Shown: positions 45,013 through 53,179 of the stretch, piece after piece | Layout: every line of letters starts with the position of its first letter | Numbering within the stretch: the stretch's first letter is position 1 | NCBI GenBank assembly: GCA_049522755.1 | Contig: JBEKNN010000009.1 | Coordinates: forward strand, 6,843-70,842 | Direction: 5' to 3' | DNA length: 64,000 bases | Origin: PALSA-243 sp049522755 | GTDB taxonomy: Bacteria; Acidobacteriota; Terriglobia; Bryobacterales; Bryobacteraceae | The notes under the pieces: model-generated | Seen by the model: the letters and a program-made list of their open reading frames with translations, nothing else | Told to the model about the DNA's origin: nothing | Databases searched by the model: none | Translations under genes and position numbers: made by a program

Positions 45013-45723
45013 CTAGTTCTTGACGTTGACGCCGCCGAACACCGCGGCGCCCTTGAAATAGAGCCGCTTGAAGTTCGGCGTGGTCGCGGCGTTCGGCTGC
45101 GTGGAGTTGTCGGTAAAGGCGCCGAAGACCCCCGCGGCTTGTATGACGGCGCTCCAATTTGTGGGGATGCGGACCTCGGCGCCGCCGAAAACCGCGTTGA
45201 TTTCCACGGTTGCGGAATCACCCATAATGTTGGCTTCGCGGAAATCGATTTCGAAGCCGCCGAAGACCGCGTCGAACTTGGCGAACTTGAAATTGTCGGT
45301 GTTGATCTTGCGCTTACCTCCGCCGAAAACCGCGACATGCTGCGTGTCATTAGTCCAGGAGCTCGGGTGGCGCCACGGATTCGCATTGCGGTTCACCAGC
45401 ATGAAGATGCCTGCGGCGATGATGGCAAGCGGCCAGAGATCGCCGATATCGATTGGAATCAGGCCGAGGTTGGACGCCAGCAAGATGCCGCCGCCTACCA
45501 ACAGAATGCCTCCCACCGCGCGGCCCCGCGGATCGGGCGAATCGGCCAACTTGAACGCGCCGCCGATCATCAGAGCGACCGGCCAATATTCCCAAATGTC
45601 GCGGCCGGGGAACAGATGCAGGTTGTCGAGAAGGAATACGACTCCCACGGCGATCAGAATCACAGCGGGCAGAAAGCGTTGTGCGGAGCCCCAATCCTGG
45701 GCTTGTTGAGAATCCTGTTGCAT
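45013..45723 (-). CDS. LiaF-like membrane protein (DUF5668 + cell-wall-active antibiotic response domain)
   Basis: 236 aa. Three to four N-terminal membrane helices in LiaI/LiaF-TM arrangement (FLPAVILIAVGVVFLLDNLHLF, WEYWPVALMIGGAFKL, WPLAIIAAGIFMLV), then a beta-rich C-terminal LiaF-like domain with repeated VAVFGGGKRKI, FDAVFGGFEIDF, INAVFGGAEVRIP and AVFGGVNVKN units. Related proteins inhibit or tune a LiaS/LytS-type kinase responding to envelope stress; the kinase gene follows directly on the same strand. This makes a probable three-component envelope sensor. Confidence 0.85.
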   Translation of the reverse strand: MQQDSQQAQDWGSAQRFLPAVILIAVGVVFLLDNLHLFPGRDIWEYWPVALMIGGAFKLADSPDPRGRAVGGILLVGGGILLASNLGLIPIDIGDLWPLAIIAAGIFMLVNRNANPWRHPSSWTNDTQHVAVFGGGKRKINTDNFKFAKFDAVFGGFEIDFREANIMGDSATVEINAVFGGAEVRIPTNWSAVIQAAGVFGAFTDNSTQPNAATTPNFKRLYFKGAAVFGGVNVKN

Positions 45724-45754
45724 GATTCGAGCGTAGGGCCGGGCGGCGCGCGAA

Positions 45755-46855
45755 TCACCGGGAAATCGGCGAGTGGAGGTTGGGAACCGGCGAATGGAGC
45801 AGCGCCGCCATCTTGCGCGAAAATTCGCCTTCCGAAAAGCGCGCGGCCCAGGCTTGCAAGTCGGCCGGGCGGATGTCTGCCTCCCTATGCTCGAAACGCT
45901 CCATCGCTTGCGCGAAACTCTCCGGCGTTTGATCGGCGAAGAATGCGCCGCCGAAGTCCGGTACGGTTTCGAGAGCGCCGCCGCGTCCGTAGGCGATCAC
46001 CGGCTTACCGCTGGCCAGCGCCTCCACCGGGGTCATCCCGAAATCCTCTTCGCCGGGCAATAAGAAGGCGCGACAGCGGGCGTAGAGATCGCGCAATCCG
46101 GCATCGGAGACCCGGCCCAGGAATTCCACGTTAGGCGCAGCCAGTGCGCGGAGCCGGCGCAGCTCGGGACCCGCGCCCGCAATGCGCAGCCGCTGCCCGG
46201 TGCGCGAGAAATGACTCACCAGCAGATCGATGCGCTTGTAGGCCACTAACTCGGAGACAGTCAGGAAGTAATCCTCAGATGGCGCCCAATGAAACGATTC
46301 GACGTCCACCGGCGGATGAATGGTTTGGGCTTCGCGGCGATAGGTCTTCCAGATGCGCGTGCGCACATTCTCGCTATTGGCCACGAACTGATCGACGCGC
46401 GCGGCGGAGGCGTAATCCCATAGCCGCAGATAGTTCGACAGCGGAGTGATGAGCGCGCGCTTGAGGCGCGAGCGAGTGTATTCGTTTCGATAGGCCGGAT
46501 AGAGGTCCCACAAATAACGCATGGGCGTGTGACAGTAACAGACGTGGCGCGTGGTGGAGGAAGTGATGACGCCCTTAGCGGGGCCGGATTCGCTGCTGAC
46601 TACCAGATCGTAACCGCGCAGATCGAACGATTCGAGGGCCATCGGCATCAGCGGCAGCAGATTGCGATGCCAGCGGCGCAGGGGGTTGAGGAATGACGTG
46701 CGGATTTTGTGGCGGCGCAGTTCCGGGCTGAGCGTCTCGGGGTCGCAGAAGAGAGTGAAGATATCGGCGCCGGGCAGAAGCCGGCAGAGCGCTTCCAATA
46801 CTTTCTCGCCGCCGCGCCGGTTGATCAGCCAATAATGTACGATGGCGGTGCGCAT
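45755..46855 (-). CDS. Family 4 glycosyltransferase
   Basis: 366-aa GT-B enzyme using a nucleotide-sugar. N-terminal MRTAIVHYWLINRRGGEKVLEAL is the usual start of WbaZ/mannosyltransferase-like members, with YCHTPMRYLWDLYPAY in the acceptor lobe. The donor lobe has VGELVAYKRIDLLV-type elements (here VSELVAYKRIDLL), FLGRVSDAGLRDLYARCRAFLLPGEEDFGMTPVEALASGKPVIAYGRGG, which includes the E-x7-E motif. Probably builds a surface polysaccharide; sugar and acceptor unknown. No other polysaccharide genes flank it. Confidence 0.85.
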   Translation of the reverse strand: MRTAIVHYWLINRRGGEKVLEALCRLLPGADIFTLFCDPETLSPELRRHKIRTSFLNPLRRWHRNLLPLMPMALESFDLRGYDLVVSSESGPAKGVITSSTTRHVCYCHTPMRYLWDLYPAYRNEYTRSRLKRALITPLSNYLRLWDYASAARVDQFVANSENVRTRIWKTYRREAQTIHPPVDVESFHWAPSEDYFLTVSELVAYKRIDLLVSHFSRTGQRLRIAGAGPELRRLRALAAPNVEFLGRVSDAGLRDLYARCRAFLLPGEEDFGMTPVEALASGKPVIAYGRGGALETVPDFGGAFFADQTPESFAQAMERFEHREADIRPADLQAWAARFSEGEFSRKMAALLHSPVPNLHSPISR

Positions 46856-47037
46856 CTGAATTGATACTTGCGGTTGTTACTTGCGGCCGGTGGCTATCTC
46901 AAGTCCCGATGCGCTGGTAAAACCCGGCGGTTCATGATGGCCATTATGGCACGCCGTTTCGCGCGGCCTGAATCAATTTACCAGTCTTTTACGACTCCTT
47001 TACCACTGCGTTCTAATACATCTGTTATCAATAGCTT

Positions 47038-48006
47038 GTGAGAATCTCGGGCGACCTCCAACGCAACCTAGCCGGTCCCCTGCGGCCGGAAATCGACCTG
47101 CCGTTTCAGCGCGCCTACTATCCCCACGGATTCCGCCTCGACCTTGCCTCGAATTCGCGCGAGGTACTCGACGCGGCCGAAGAAAATTGGGGCATGTACG
47201 AACCGGAGTACGACGACCCTCCGCTAACCTTGCGGGTGCTGGTGCAACCCGGCGGCGAGCCTTCCCCGCCGCCGGTGCACCGTTTACAAGGCCACCTTTG
47301 TTCGGCGGTCGCCAGCCGTGAGAATTACGCGTTGATCGACCTCGACGCGCTATTCGCTTATGCGTGCGTAACCGAAAGGACCGTCGCCGACCATGCGTGG
47401 TTCCGCTGGTTCTACCTGGATCTGGTGGCCGGGACGACGCTGGCGCAGCGCCATGCGGTCCCGATGCACGCCGCGTGCGTGGAAAGAAACGGCATGGGCG
47501 TGCTGCTGTGGGGACAGTCGGGAATGGGGAAGAGCACGCTGGCTTACGCGTGCGCCCGCGCCGGCTGGAAGTTCGCGGCCGACGACGCCACCGTCCTCCC
47601 GCAGAACCGTGAAGACTGCGTGGTGACGGGCAAGCCGCACCAGGCGCGGTTTCGCGAGGATGCGCCGCGGCTGTTTCCCGAACTCGACGGCTATGCGACG
47701 CGCGCGCGTCCCACCGGCAAGCCTTCCATCGAGGTTCCTATGACGGCTCTTGCGGGGATTCGCGGCGCAGTCCGGTGCGAGGTCCAGCGCATGGTGTTTC
47801 TCGATCGCGGCAAGTCCGCGGGGTTGGACAGGATGGGCGTGGAGAGCGCCTTGGAACAGATGCTGCAGGATTCGCGCAGCTATAGCGTGGAGACGCAAGC
47901 GCGGCATGAGAAGGCGCTGCGCCGATTGTTGCGCATGCCCTCTTACCGGCTGCGCTACGAACGGCTGCAGGATGCCATTGAGGTCCTGGAAGGCTTGACC
48001 GCGTGA
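47038..48006 (+). CDS. HPr kinase/phosphorylase-like ATPase (HprK-related)
   Basis: 322 aa. The N-terminal ~130 residues have no clear domain. Then PMHAACVERNGMGVLLWGQSGMGKSTLAYACARAGWKFAADDATVL holds the Walker A loop (about residues 159-167) and the DD pair of the HprK C-terminal kinase fold. The classic HPr-contact signature is missing, as in HprK-like proteins found beside RiPP, lasso-peptide and nucleotidyltransferase genes. GTG start without an evident ribosome binding site. The nucleotidyltransferase-MFS gene follows on the same strand, and such kinase-nucleotidyltransferase pairs recur in those clusters, so a shared pathway is likely. Confidence 0.75.
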   Translation: MRISGDLQRNLAGPLRPEIDLPFQRAYYPHGFRLDLASNSREVLDAAEENWGMYEPEYDDPPLTLRVLVQPGGEPSPPPVHRLQGHLCSAVASRENYALIDLDALFAYACVTERTVADHAWFRWFYLDLVAGTTLAQRHAVPMHAACVERNGMGVLLWGQSGMGKSTLAYACARAGWKFAADDATVLPQNREDCVVTGKPHQARFREDAPRLFPELDGYATRARPTGKPSIEVPMTALAGIRGAVRCEVQRMVFLDRGKSAGLDRMGVESALEQMLQDSRSYSVETQARHEKALRRLLRMPSYRLRYERLQDAIEVLEGLTA

Positions 48007-48242
48007 GCGCAGGTTTTGGCGGGGCTTCATGGGGTAAGCCACGGGCGAATCTAAGTGCTCTTGCTGTTCCTGCTTGCCGACGCTCGGGCCCAGGCGTCAT
48101 CCGCCGGCGTCACGGACTGGGCGGGTTCTTCGGCCCCATGTTCAGCTTCGGGGATTCGCGCCGCGTGCAGTTTTGTGCTGCGCTATGATTTTTGAAAGCG
48201 GGACGGGTCGTCCGGCCTGTCGTTTCGATCTGCCAAGCGCTT

Positions 48243-48262
48243 GACAGGCCAGGAGGCCTGTC
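48243..48262. repeat. Palindromic intergenic repeat (REP-like)
   Basis: GACAGGCC-AGGA-GGCCTGTC, followed by CTACG, sitting 15 bases before the nucleotidyltransferase-MFS start. Nearly identical arms to 31616-31635 and 62538-62557. Confidence 0.65.
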
Positions 48263-48277
48263 CTACGTAAACAGGTG

Positions 48278-50770
48278 ATGCCGGGTAACCCGTGGCCGAA
48301 TCTCGCAGGACTTCCCCACGGCGCTTCGGCCGCGTTGGCTGCGCTGCATTTTCGCAGTCCAAACCTGGAAGACCTCGCGCGCCTGACCGATGCCGAATGG
48401 CGCGATGCCCTCGATTTTACCGACCGCTCGCAGCTCACGCTGCCGCTCTGCGCATCGCCCGCGCGCGACGCCATGCCGCCATGGGCGCAAGAGCGCACCG
48501 ATGCCTCGGCCGCGCGCAACCTGGAAAGATTACACCGCGTGGAAGCCCTCTACCGCGCACTCGACGCGCAGTTACGCGCCGCGGGCATCGACTATCTCGC
48601 GCTGAAGGGCCTGACGCACTGCCCGGAATTTTGCGCCACAGCGGCCGGCCGCGTCCAGTACGACATCGATCTCTACACGCCCAAAGAGCGCGCCTGTGCC
48701 GCGCGCGATGCCGTGATGGCGCTGGGCTTCGAGCCGCTGCAGTCCATGGAGCGGCTCCCTACCGACCATCTTCCCGCGCTGATCCGCAAGACCGGATGGG
48801 AGTGGCGCGGCGATTTCTTCGACCCGGAGATTCCTATCGCCGTCGAGATCCACTTTCAGTTCTGGAACGAGCGTATGGAGCGGCTGCACGCGCCGGGCGT
48901 GGAGGAATTCTGGCCGCGGCGCGTGCGGCGCGAAGTCGCGGGCGTGCAGATGGACGCGCTGTCCCGGGTGGATGCACTCGGATTCGCGTCGCTGCATCTT
49001 CTGAAGCACGTGGCGCAAGGCAGCGCGCGGCCCTTCCATATATATGAGGTCGCGCATTTCCTCGAAGCCCATGCGGACACCGAAGCCTATCCAGACTCGG
49101 CCGCATTTTGGACCGAGTGGCGCGCGCGGCATTCGCCCGAGCTCCGGCGCCTGGAAGCCGCCATGTTCCGCCTGGCGCGCGAGTGGTTCGGATGCCATGC
49201 CGGCAGCGTAGCCGAAGAAGAGATGGAGCGCCTGCCCGCCGCCACGCAGCGTTGGTTCGAAGAGTTTGCGGCATCGCCGGCGCAGCGCATTTTCCAACCC
49301 GCGAAGCACGAATTGTGGCTGCACCTGAGTCTGCTCGATTCGCCGTGGGACGCGCTCGCCGTGGCTCGCCGCCGGCTGCTGCCGATAAGCTTGCCGGGGC
49401 CGGTGGACGCCATCCACATTCCCGAAGGCGAATTGACGTGGCGGAGGCGCCTGTTGAGCCGCGCGCGCTATCTGCGCCACGTGTCGCAGCGCGTGGGGCA
49501 CCATGCGCAAAGCTTTCCCGGCGTGTTTTGGAGCGGCGTGAATTGGTGGTGGAAACCGAGGGCGCTGGGCGGCCAGTTCTGGGCGTTTCTGGGCGCAGCG
49601 GTGCTCTACAACTTCGCGCTATTCGTCTTCGTGCTGCTTTATAATTTGCGCCTGCTCGAGCTGGGATATCGCGAGGATTTTCTGGGAATCGTGAGCGGCG
49701 CGGGAACTCTGGGATGCGTGGCGGGAACAATTCCGGCAGCGGCGTTGGCGCGGCGTTTCGGATTGCGCCATGCGCTGTTGGCGACTATCGCGGCCAGCGC
49801 GTGCATCGCAGCGCTACGCGCGCTGGCCACCGGCCGCGCGGCCCTGGCGGCGCTGGCGTTCCTCAGCGGCGTGGCGTTCTCGGGTTGGGCAGTGGCGATG
49901 GCGCCGGCGGTGGCTGGCGCGGTGGAGGAAAAACAGCGCCCCGCCGCGTTCAGCTTCTTCTACGCCACCATGTTCGCCACCGGAATCGCAGGCGGATTTG
50001 CCGGCGGAAGGCTCCCGCTTTGGATGCATGGCAAACAGCCCGCGTTGCTCATGGCAGCCGCGCTGGCGGCGCTGGCGCTGTGGCCGGCGTCGCGGCTGCG
50101 GTTGGCGGCGGGGTTGGACAGACGGGCGAGGCGGAAGCGACTTGACAGACGACGAAAGGCGATCGTCTGTCCCACTTTCATGCTTCGATACCTGATTCCG
50201 TTTGCTATCTGGAATCTGGCGACGGGCTCGTTCAATCCCTTTTTCAATACATATTTCGCGCGTCTGGGTTATGGCGCCGCACGCATTGGCGCGGCGTTTT
50301 CCACCGCGCAACTGGCGCAGATAGCCGCGGTCCTGCTGGCCCCGCTGGTCTTTCGCAAAGCGGGCCTGGTGAATGGAATCGCCTGGATGATGGCGGCGAC
50401 CGCCGGCGCGCTCGCACTTCTGGCGGCGCGTCCGGCGGGCGCAACCGCCGCTTACGCCGGATACATGGCGTTCCAGTGGATGAGCGAGCCCGGGCTGAGC
50501 ACGCTGCTGATGAGCGGCGTCGAAGAGCGTGAGCGCAGCGGCGCCGCGGCGGCGAACTATCTGGTGATGTTCGGCGCGCAAGCGCTGGCGGCGCTGGTGG
50601 GCGGAGCGGTAGTTTCCAGCTTCGGATACGGCGTAGCGCTGGCGGGGTCGGCGGCGCTGGTGGTGCTGGCGGCGGGCCTCTTCCGCGGATTGCTGAGAGC
50701 GTGGGACGGACGTAGAGGCTTTCCAGAACCCATCACCAATTCTGCACAAGACCCGGCCCGCACGCTATAA
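48278..50770 (+). CDS. Fusion: nucleotidyltransferase-like domain + MFS transporter
   Basis: About 830 aa. Residues ~1-400 resemble the uncharacterised nucleotidyltransferase family (Pfam NTP_transf_5): AAGIDYLALKGLTHCPEF and RVQYDIDLYTPKERACAARDAVMALGFEP, with the Asp129-x-Asp131 metal pair, VAVEIHFQFWNE-type continuation (here IAVEIHFQFWNERME) and HLLKHVAQG. Residues ~415-820 are a 12-helix MFS carrier (FWAFLGAAVLYNFALFVFVLLYNL; IPFAIWNLATGSFNPFFNTYFARLGYG; NYLVMFGAQALAALVGGAVVSSFGYG). The central cytoplasmic loop (DRRARRKRLDRRRKAIVCP) is encoded by a palindromic repeat. The joint frame has no stop. An adjoining GTG at 48275 is an alternative start. Function unknown; the upstream HprK-like gene suggests a shared modification and export pathway. 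Confidence 0.8.
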   Translation: MPGNPWPNLAGLPHGASAALAALHFRSPNLEDLARLTDAEWRDALDFTDRSQLTLPLCASPARDAMPPWAQERTDASAARNLERLHRVEALYRALDAQLRAAGIDYLALKGLTHCPEFCATAAGRVQYDIDLYTPKERACAARDAVMALGFEPLQSMERLPTDHLPALIRKTGWEWRGDFFDPEIPIAVEIHFQFWNERMERLHAPGVEEFWPRRVRREVAGVQMDALSRVDALGFASLHLLKHVAQGSARPFHIYEVAHFLEAHADTEAYPDSAAFWTEWRARHSPELRRLEAAMFRLAREWFGCHAGSVAEEEMERLPAATQRWFEEFAASPAQRIFQPAKHELWLHLSLLDSPWDALAVARRRLLPISLPGPVDAIHIPEGELTWRRRLLSRARYLRHVSQRVGHHAQSFPGVFWSGVNWWWKPRALGGQFWAFLGAAVLYNFALFVFVLLYNLRLLELGYREDFLGIVSGAGTLGCVAGTIPAAALARRFGLRHALLATIAASACIAALRALATGRAALAALAFLSGVAFSGWAVAMAPAVAGAVEEKQRPAAFSFFYATMFATGIAGGFAGGRLPLWMHGKQPALLMAAALAALALWPASRLRLAAGLDRRARRKRLDRRRKAIVCPTFMLRYLIPFAIWNLATGSFNPFFNTYFARLGYGAARIGAAFSTAQLAQIAAVLLAPLVFRKAGLVNGIAWMMAATAGALALLAARPAGATAAYAGYMAFQWMSEPGLSTLLMSGVEERERSGAAAANYLVMFGAQALAALVGGAVVSSFGYGVALAGSAALVVLAAGLFRGLLRAWDGRRGFPEPITNSAQDPARTL
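50144..50171. repeat. Palindromic repeat inside the nucleotidyltransferase-MFS coding region
   Basis: GACAGACGA, 10-base loop, TCGTCTGTC followed by CCCAC. It has the same arm design and tail as the intergenic elements, but here it is translated as the positively charged central loop of the MFS domain. Confidence 0.6.
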
Positions 50771-50771
50771 T
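50743..50771 (+). promoter_or_regulatory. Sigma70-type promoter for lepB
   Basis: TGCACA, 17-base spacer, TATAAT (perfect -10). The -10 overlaps the stop codon of the preceding gene, and the lepB ATG lies 22 bases downstream, so the leader would be very short. Confidence 0.45.
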
Positions 50772-50792
50772 CAAATTTTCGGTTAAGCCGGT

Positions 50793-51389
50793 ATGGACGA
50801 TATTCAGCCCACCCCCGTCGATCCGCCCGAAGCCGAACCTCCCGTCAGGTCAGGCGGGGGCCGCATCGCCGGCGCGCTCTCGTGGGTGAGGGATCTCGCC
50901 TTCTCCGTAGTGATCGCCGTCGTCCTGATTGTCTTCATCTATCAGCCGGTGAAGGTGGAAGGCACCAGCATGGAGCCGGGCCTTTCCGACAACGAACGCA
51001 TCTTCATCAACAAGTTCACCTACAAGTTGAATTTGGGCGACATTCGCCGCGGCGACACCGTGGTGTTCTGGTATCCGTTGGACACTACCAAGTCGTACAT
51101 CAAGCGGGTTATCGCCCTGCCCGGCGACCGCATTCGCATCGTGCGCGGCCAGGTTTACGTCAACGGATCTGCGCTGGTGGAGGAGTACGTCGCCGAGAGG
51201 TTCCGCGACCCCGGCACATGGGCGGAAGGGCGCGAGGTTCCCGTGCCGCCCGGCCGTTACTTCGTGCTCGGCGACCATCGCAACTCATCGAGCGACAGCC
51301 GCTCCTGGGGGTGGGTGCCGCGCGACAACATCTACGGCAAAGCCGTCTTCGTATATTGGCCGCTGGATAAGATGGGCCGCGTAGAATAG
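50793..51389 (+). CDS. lepB: Signal peptidase I
   Basis: 198-aa membrane-bound serine protease that removes signal peptides. One membrane anchor (LAFSVVIAVVLIVFIYQPVKV) precedes box B with the catalytic Ser in VEGTSMEPGLSDNERIFINK, box D with the catalytic Lys in SYIKRVIALPGDRIRI, and box E GDHRNSSSDSRSWGWVPRDNIYGKAVFVYWP. Full length for a short-type enzyme. Its own promoter-like sequence lies inside the end of the upstream gene. Confidence 0.96.
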   Translation: MDDIQPTPVDPPEAEPPVRSGGGRIAGALSWVRDLAFSVVIAVVLIVFIYQPVKVEGTSMEPGLSDNERIFINKFTYKLNLGDIRRGDTVVFWYPLDTTKSYIKRVIALPGDRIRIVRGQVYVNGSALVEEYVAERFRDPGTWAEGREVPVPPGRYFVLGDHRNSSSDSRSWGWVPRDNIYGKAVFVYWPLDKMGRVE

Positions 51390-51393
51390 CGCG

Positions 51394-51606
51394 TCAACGG
51401 CGGAGCAGCCACATTGCCAGTGACAGTACGGCGCTGACCAGAATGCAGGTCGTCAGCGGAAAGAAAAAGCTGGAGTGGCGTCCCTGAATGTAGATGTCTC
51501 CAGGCAGCCTGCCCAATTTGAGAGGCAGGCGTCCCGCAAAAGTAAACAGCAACCCTACGGCAATGAAGATCACGCCGAGTGTAATGAAGAGCCGGCCAAT
51601 TCCCAC
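51394..51606 (-). CDS. DUF2905 small membrane protein
   Basis: 70-aa protein with two membrane helices (LFITLGVIFIAVGLLFTF and FFFPLTTCILVSAVLSLAMWLL) and the family core LGRLPGDIYIQGRHSSFFFPL. The family is widespread and of unknown function. Convergent with lepB, four bases apart. Confidence 0.88.
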   Translation of the reverse strand: MGIGRLFITLGVIFIAVGLLFTFAGRLPLKLGRLPGDIYIQGRHSSFFFPLTTCILVSAVLSLAMWLLRR

Positions 51607-51737
51607 AACTCCAGTATCACACCCCAGTATATTGAGATTGTGAAAATGGCCGCAGCCGTGTTGCGGCGGATGGGCGGATGCGGTTTGGCAATACTACGAG
51701 AAATACTACGAAACGACAGGTGCTAACATCTTGATGA

Positions 51738-51971
51738 ATGTCTGCAACCAAAGTTACCTGCCTTCACAATGGCCCCATCCGTATCGAGGGCGAATTTGAA
51801 ATTTACGATCCCGCCGGCGCCACGTTCGGTCTAGCCGGGCGGACGGTCATCTCGCTGTGCCGCTGTGGCCACTCGGAGAACAAGCCGTTTTGCGACGGCA
51901 GCCACAACCGCATGGGCTTCAGTCATCAGGTGGAAGCGCGGGAATTGCCGCCGCCGAAACCGAAAGTCTAA
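51738..51971 (+). CDS. CDGSH iron-sulfur domain protein
   Basis: 77-aa protein whose C-terminal motif LCRCGHSENKPFCDGSHNRMGF provides the three Cys and one His that hold a [2Fe-2S] cluster in CDGSH (mitoNEET-type) proteins. The upstream half, GPIRIEGEFEIYDPAG, is typical of the bacterial version. A small redox or cluster-transfer protein. Confidence 0.9.
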   Translation: MSATKVTCLHNGPIRIEGEFEIYDPAGATFGLAGRTVISLCRCGHSENKPFCDGSHNRMGFSHQVEARELPPPKPKV

Positions 51972-52324
51972 CAGGGGTTGTGGGGCGGGTTGCCAGCCTG
52001 CTTCGTGACACGCGAGAGGGCCGGTTCGCCAAGAAGCGATGCGCGGCTGTCGCGACGCCCGCTTGAATTCACCGCCAACCGATAAGTCGAAGGCAAGTAG
52101 CTCCAGCGGCCGGCCATGACGCCCCAGCTAACGGATGACTCCTTTCCCGATCGCATACAGAATCAATTCGGCGGCTTCTGTGTGGCCGAGGCGTACCTAA
52201 TATTATGGATGCATCGGCCATGACGCCTTCATCCGTGAGATCGGATACTATTTTCAAATTCCGCCCCGTCGGGGTAACACCCGAATTGATCGGTCTCTAG
52301 GTATTATGAAAACTGGGGTGACAG
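51972..52324. other. Intergenic region with a response-regulator remnant
   Basis: About 350 bases with no intact gene. A minus-strand fragment at 52128-52196 encodes the last 22 residues of a NarL-type regulator. CGGCCATGACGCC occurs twice (near 52111 and 52209). The last 60 bases lead into the MEDS gene, with GGGGTGA before its ATG. Confidence 0.5.
52128..52196 (-). pseudogene. Remnant of a NarL/LuxR-type response regulator (C-terminus only)
   Basis: The 22 codons VRLGHTEAAELILYAIGKGV + IR before a TAG stop match the end of the HTH domain of NarL/FixJ regulators (typically ...LGVHNRAELILYAIRKGII). Upstream in the same frame there are stops (at 52197-52199 and beyond), and no receiver or recognition helix remains. 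A short match, so chance cannot be fully excluded. Confidence 0.4.
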
Positions 52325-53113
52325 ATGTTTTCCTTGCCGGCGGTCGCGGAATCGGCGTCGCCGAAGCACTCGGTTCAGTTTTACGGCAGCGATGACGACG
52401 CATTGGCGGCGAATGTAAGCCCTTATATCGGGAAAGGGCTGCAACGAGAGGAAGGCGTCGTAGTGATCGCTACGGCCAAGCACATCCGGGCGTTCGCCAA
52501 TCGGCTGGTGGAAGACGGGCACGACGCTACCGGCGCCATCCGGGAGGGGCGTCTGCTATTTCTGGGCGCCGAGCAAACCCTCGCGCTATTCATGGTGGAT
52601 GGACTACCCGACCGCGACAGTTTCCGGAGCGCAACCGGGGTTGTGTTTCGGCAGATTCGAAGCAAGACCGGCAGCCGCGAAATCCGCGCCTATGGCGAGA
52701 TGGTCGACCTGCTTTGGAACGCCGGACACTTAGATGCCGCGGCGCGGCTGGAACGCCTTTGGAACGAAGTTCTGGATGAGAACGGGCTGCAGCTTTTCTG
52801 CGCCTACCAAATCGATGTCTTCGGCAGGGAGTTTCAAGCCGGCGTGATCGACGAGATTCTGTGCGCGCACACCCATCTGGAGCCGGAAGGCAGTAACGGA
52901 AATCTGCACGGCGCAGTGAGCCGCGCCATGAGTGAGGTGCTCGGCGCCAGAGCCACGGGCTTGCCGCGGCTTGACGACCCCCGCGCGGCGTCTTGGGCGG
53001 TGCTGCCAAAAGGCGAAACCACCGTGCTTTGGATTCGAGACAACCTGCCCGATTACGCCGACGAGATTCTGGCGCGCGCCCGCGGGTATTACCGGCTCGC
53101 ATCGCCAAACTAG
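52325..53113 (+). CDS. MEDS-domain (DcmR-like) sensory protein
   Basis: 262-aa cytoplasmic protein. HSVQFYGSDDDALAANVSPYIGKGLQREEGVVVIATAKHIRAFANRL (residues ~14-60) and the later GEMVDLLWNAGHLDAAARLERLWNEVL with LQLFCAYQID are the MEDS (methanogen/methylotroph DcmR sensory) domain, a P-loop-like fold often placed before two-component regulators. The last 60 residues are not recognisable. No kinase domain is attached. The decayed NarL-type regulator just upstream suggests a lost partner. Confidence 0.8.
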   Translation: MFSLPAVAESASPKHSVQFYGSDDDALAANVSPYIGKGLQREEGVVVIATAKHIRAFANRLVEDGHDATGAIREGRLLFLGAEQTLALFMVDGLPDRDSFRSATGVVFRQIRSKTGSREIRAYGEMVDLLWNAGHLDAAARLERLWNEVLDENGLQLFCAYQIDVFGREFQAGVIDEILCAHTHLEPEGSNGNLHGAVSRAMSEVLGARATGLPRLDDPRAASWAVLPKGETTVLWIRDNLPDYADEILARARGYYRLASPN

Positions 53114-53179
53114 CCCCCGCGAGAGCCCTGCGAGACCCGCACTTGACACCTGCCCTGCAACGGTGTCACGCTACCGCCT

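Noticed and set aside
48003..48188. 61-codon frame as a RiPP precursor
   Set aside because: GTG overlap with the HprK-like stop is suggestive, but the product lacks a leader/core pattern and part of the frame runs into ordinary intergenic sequence.
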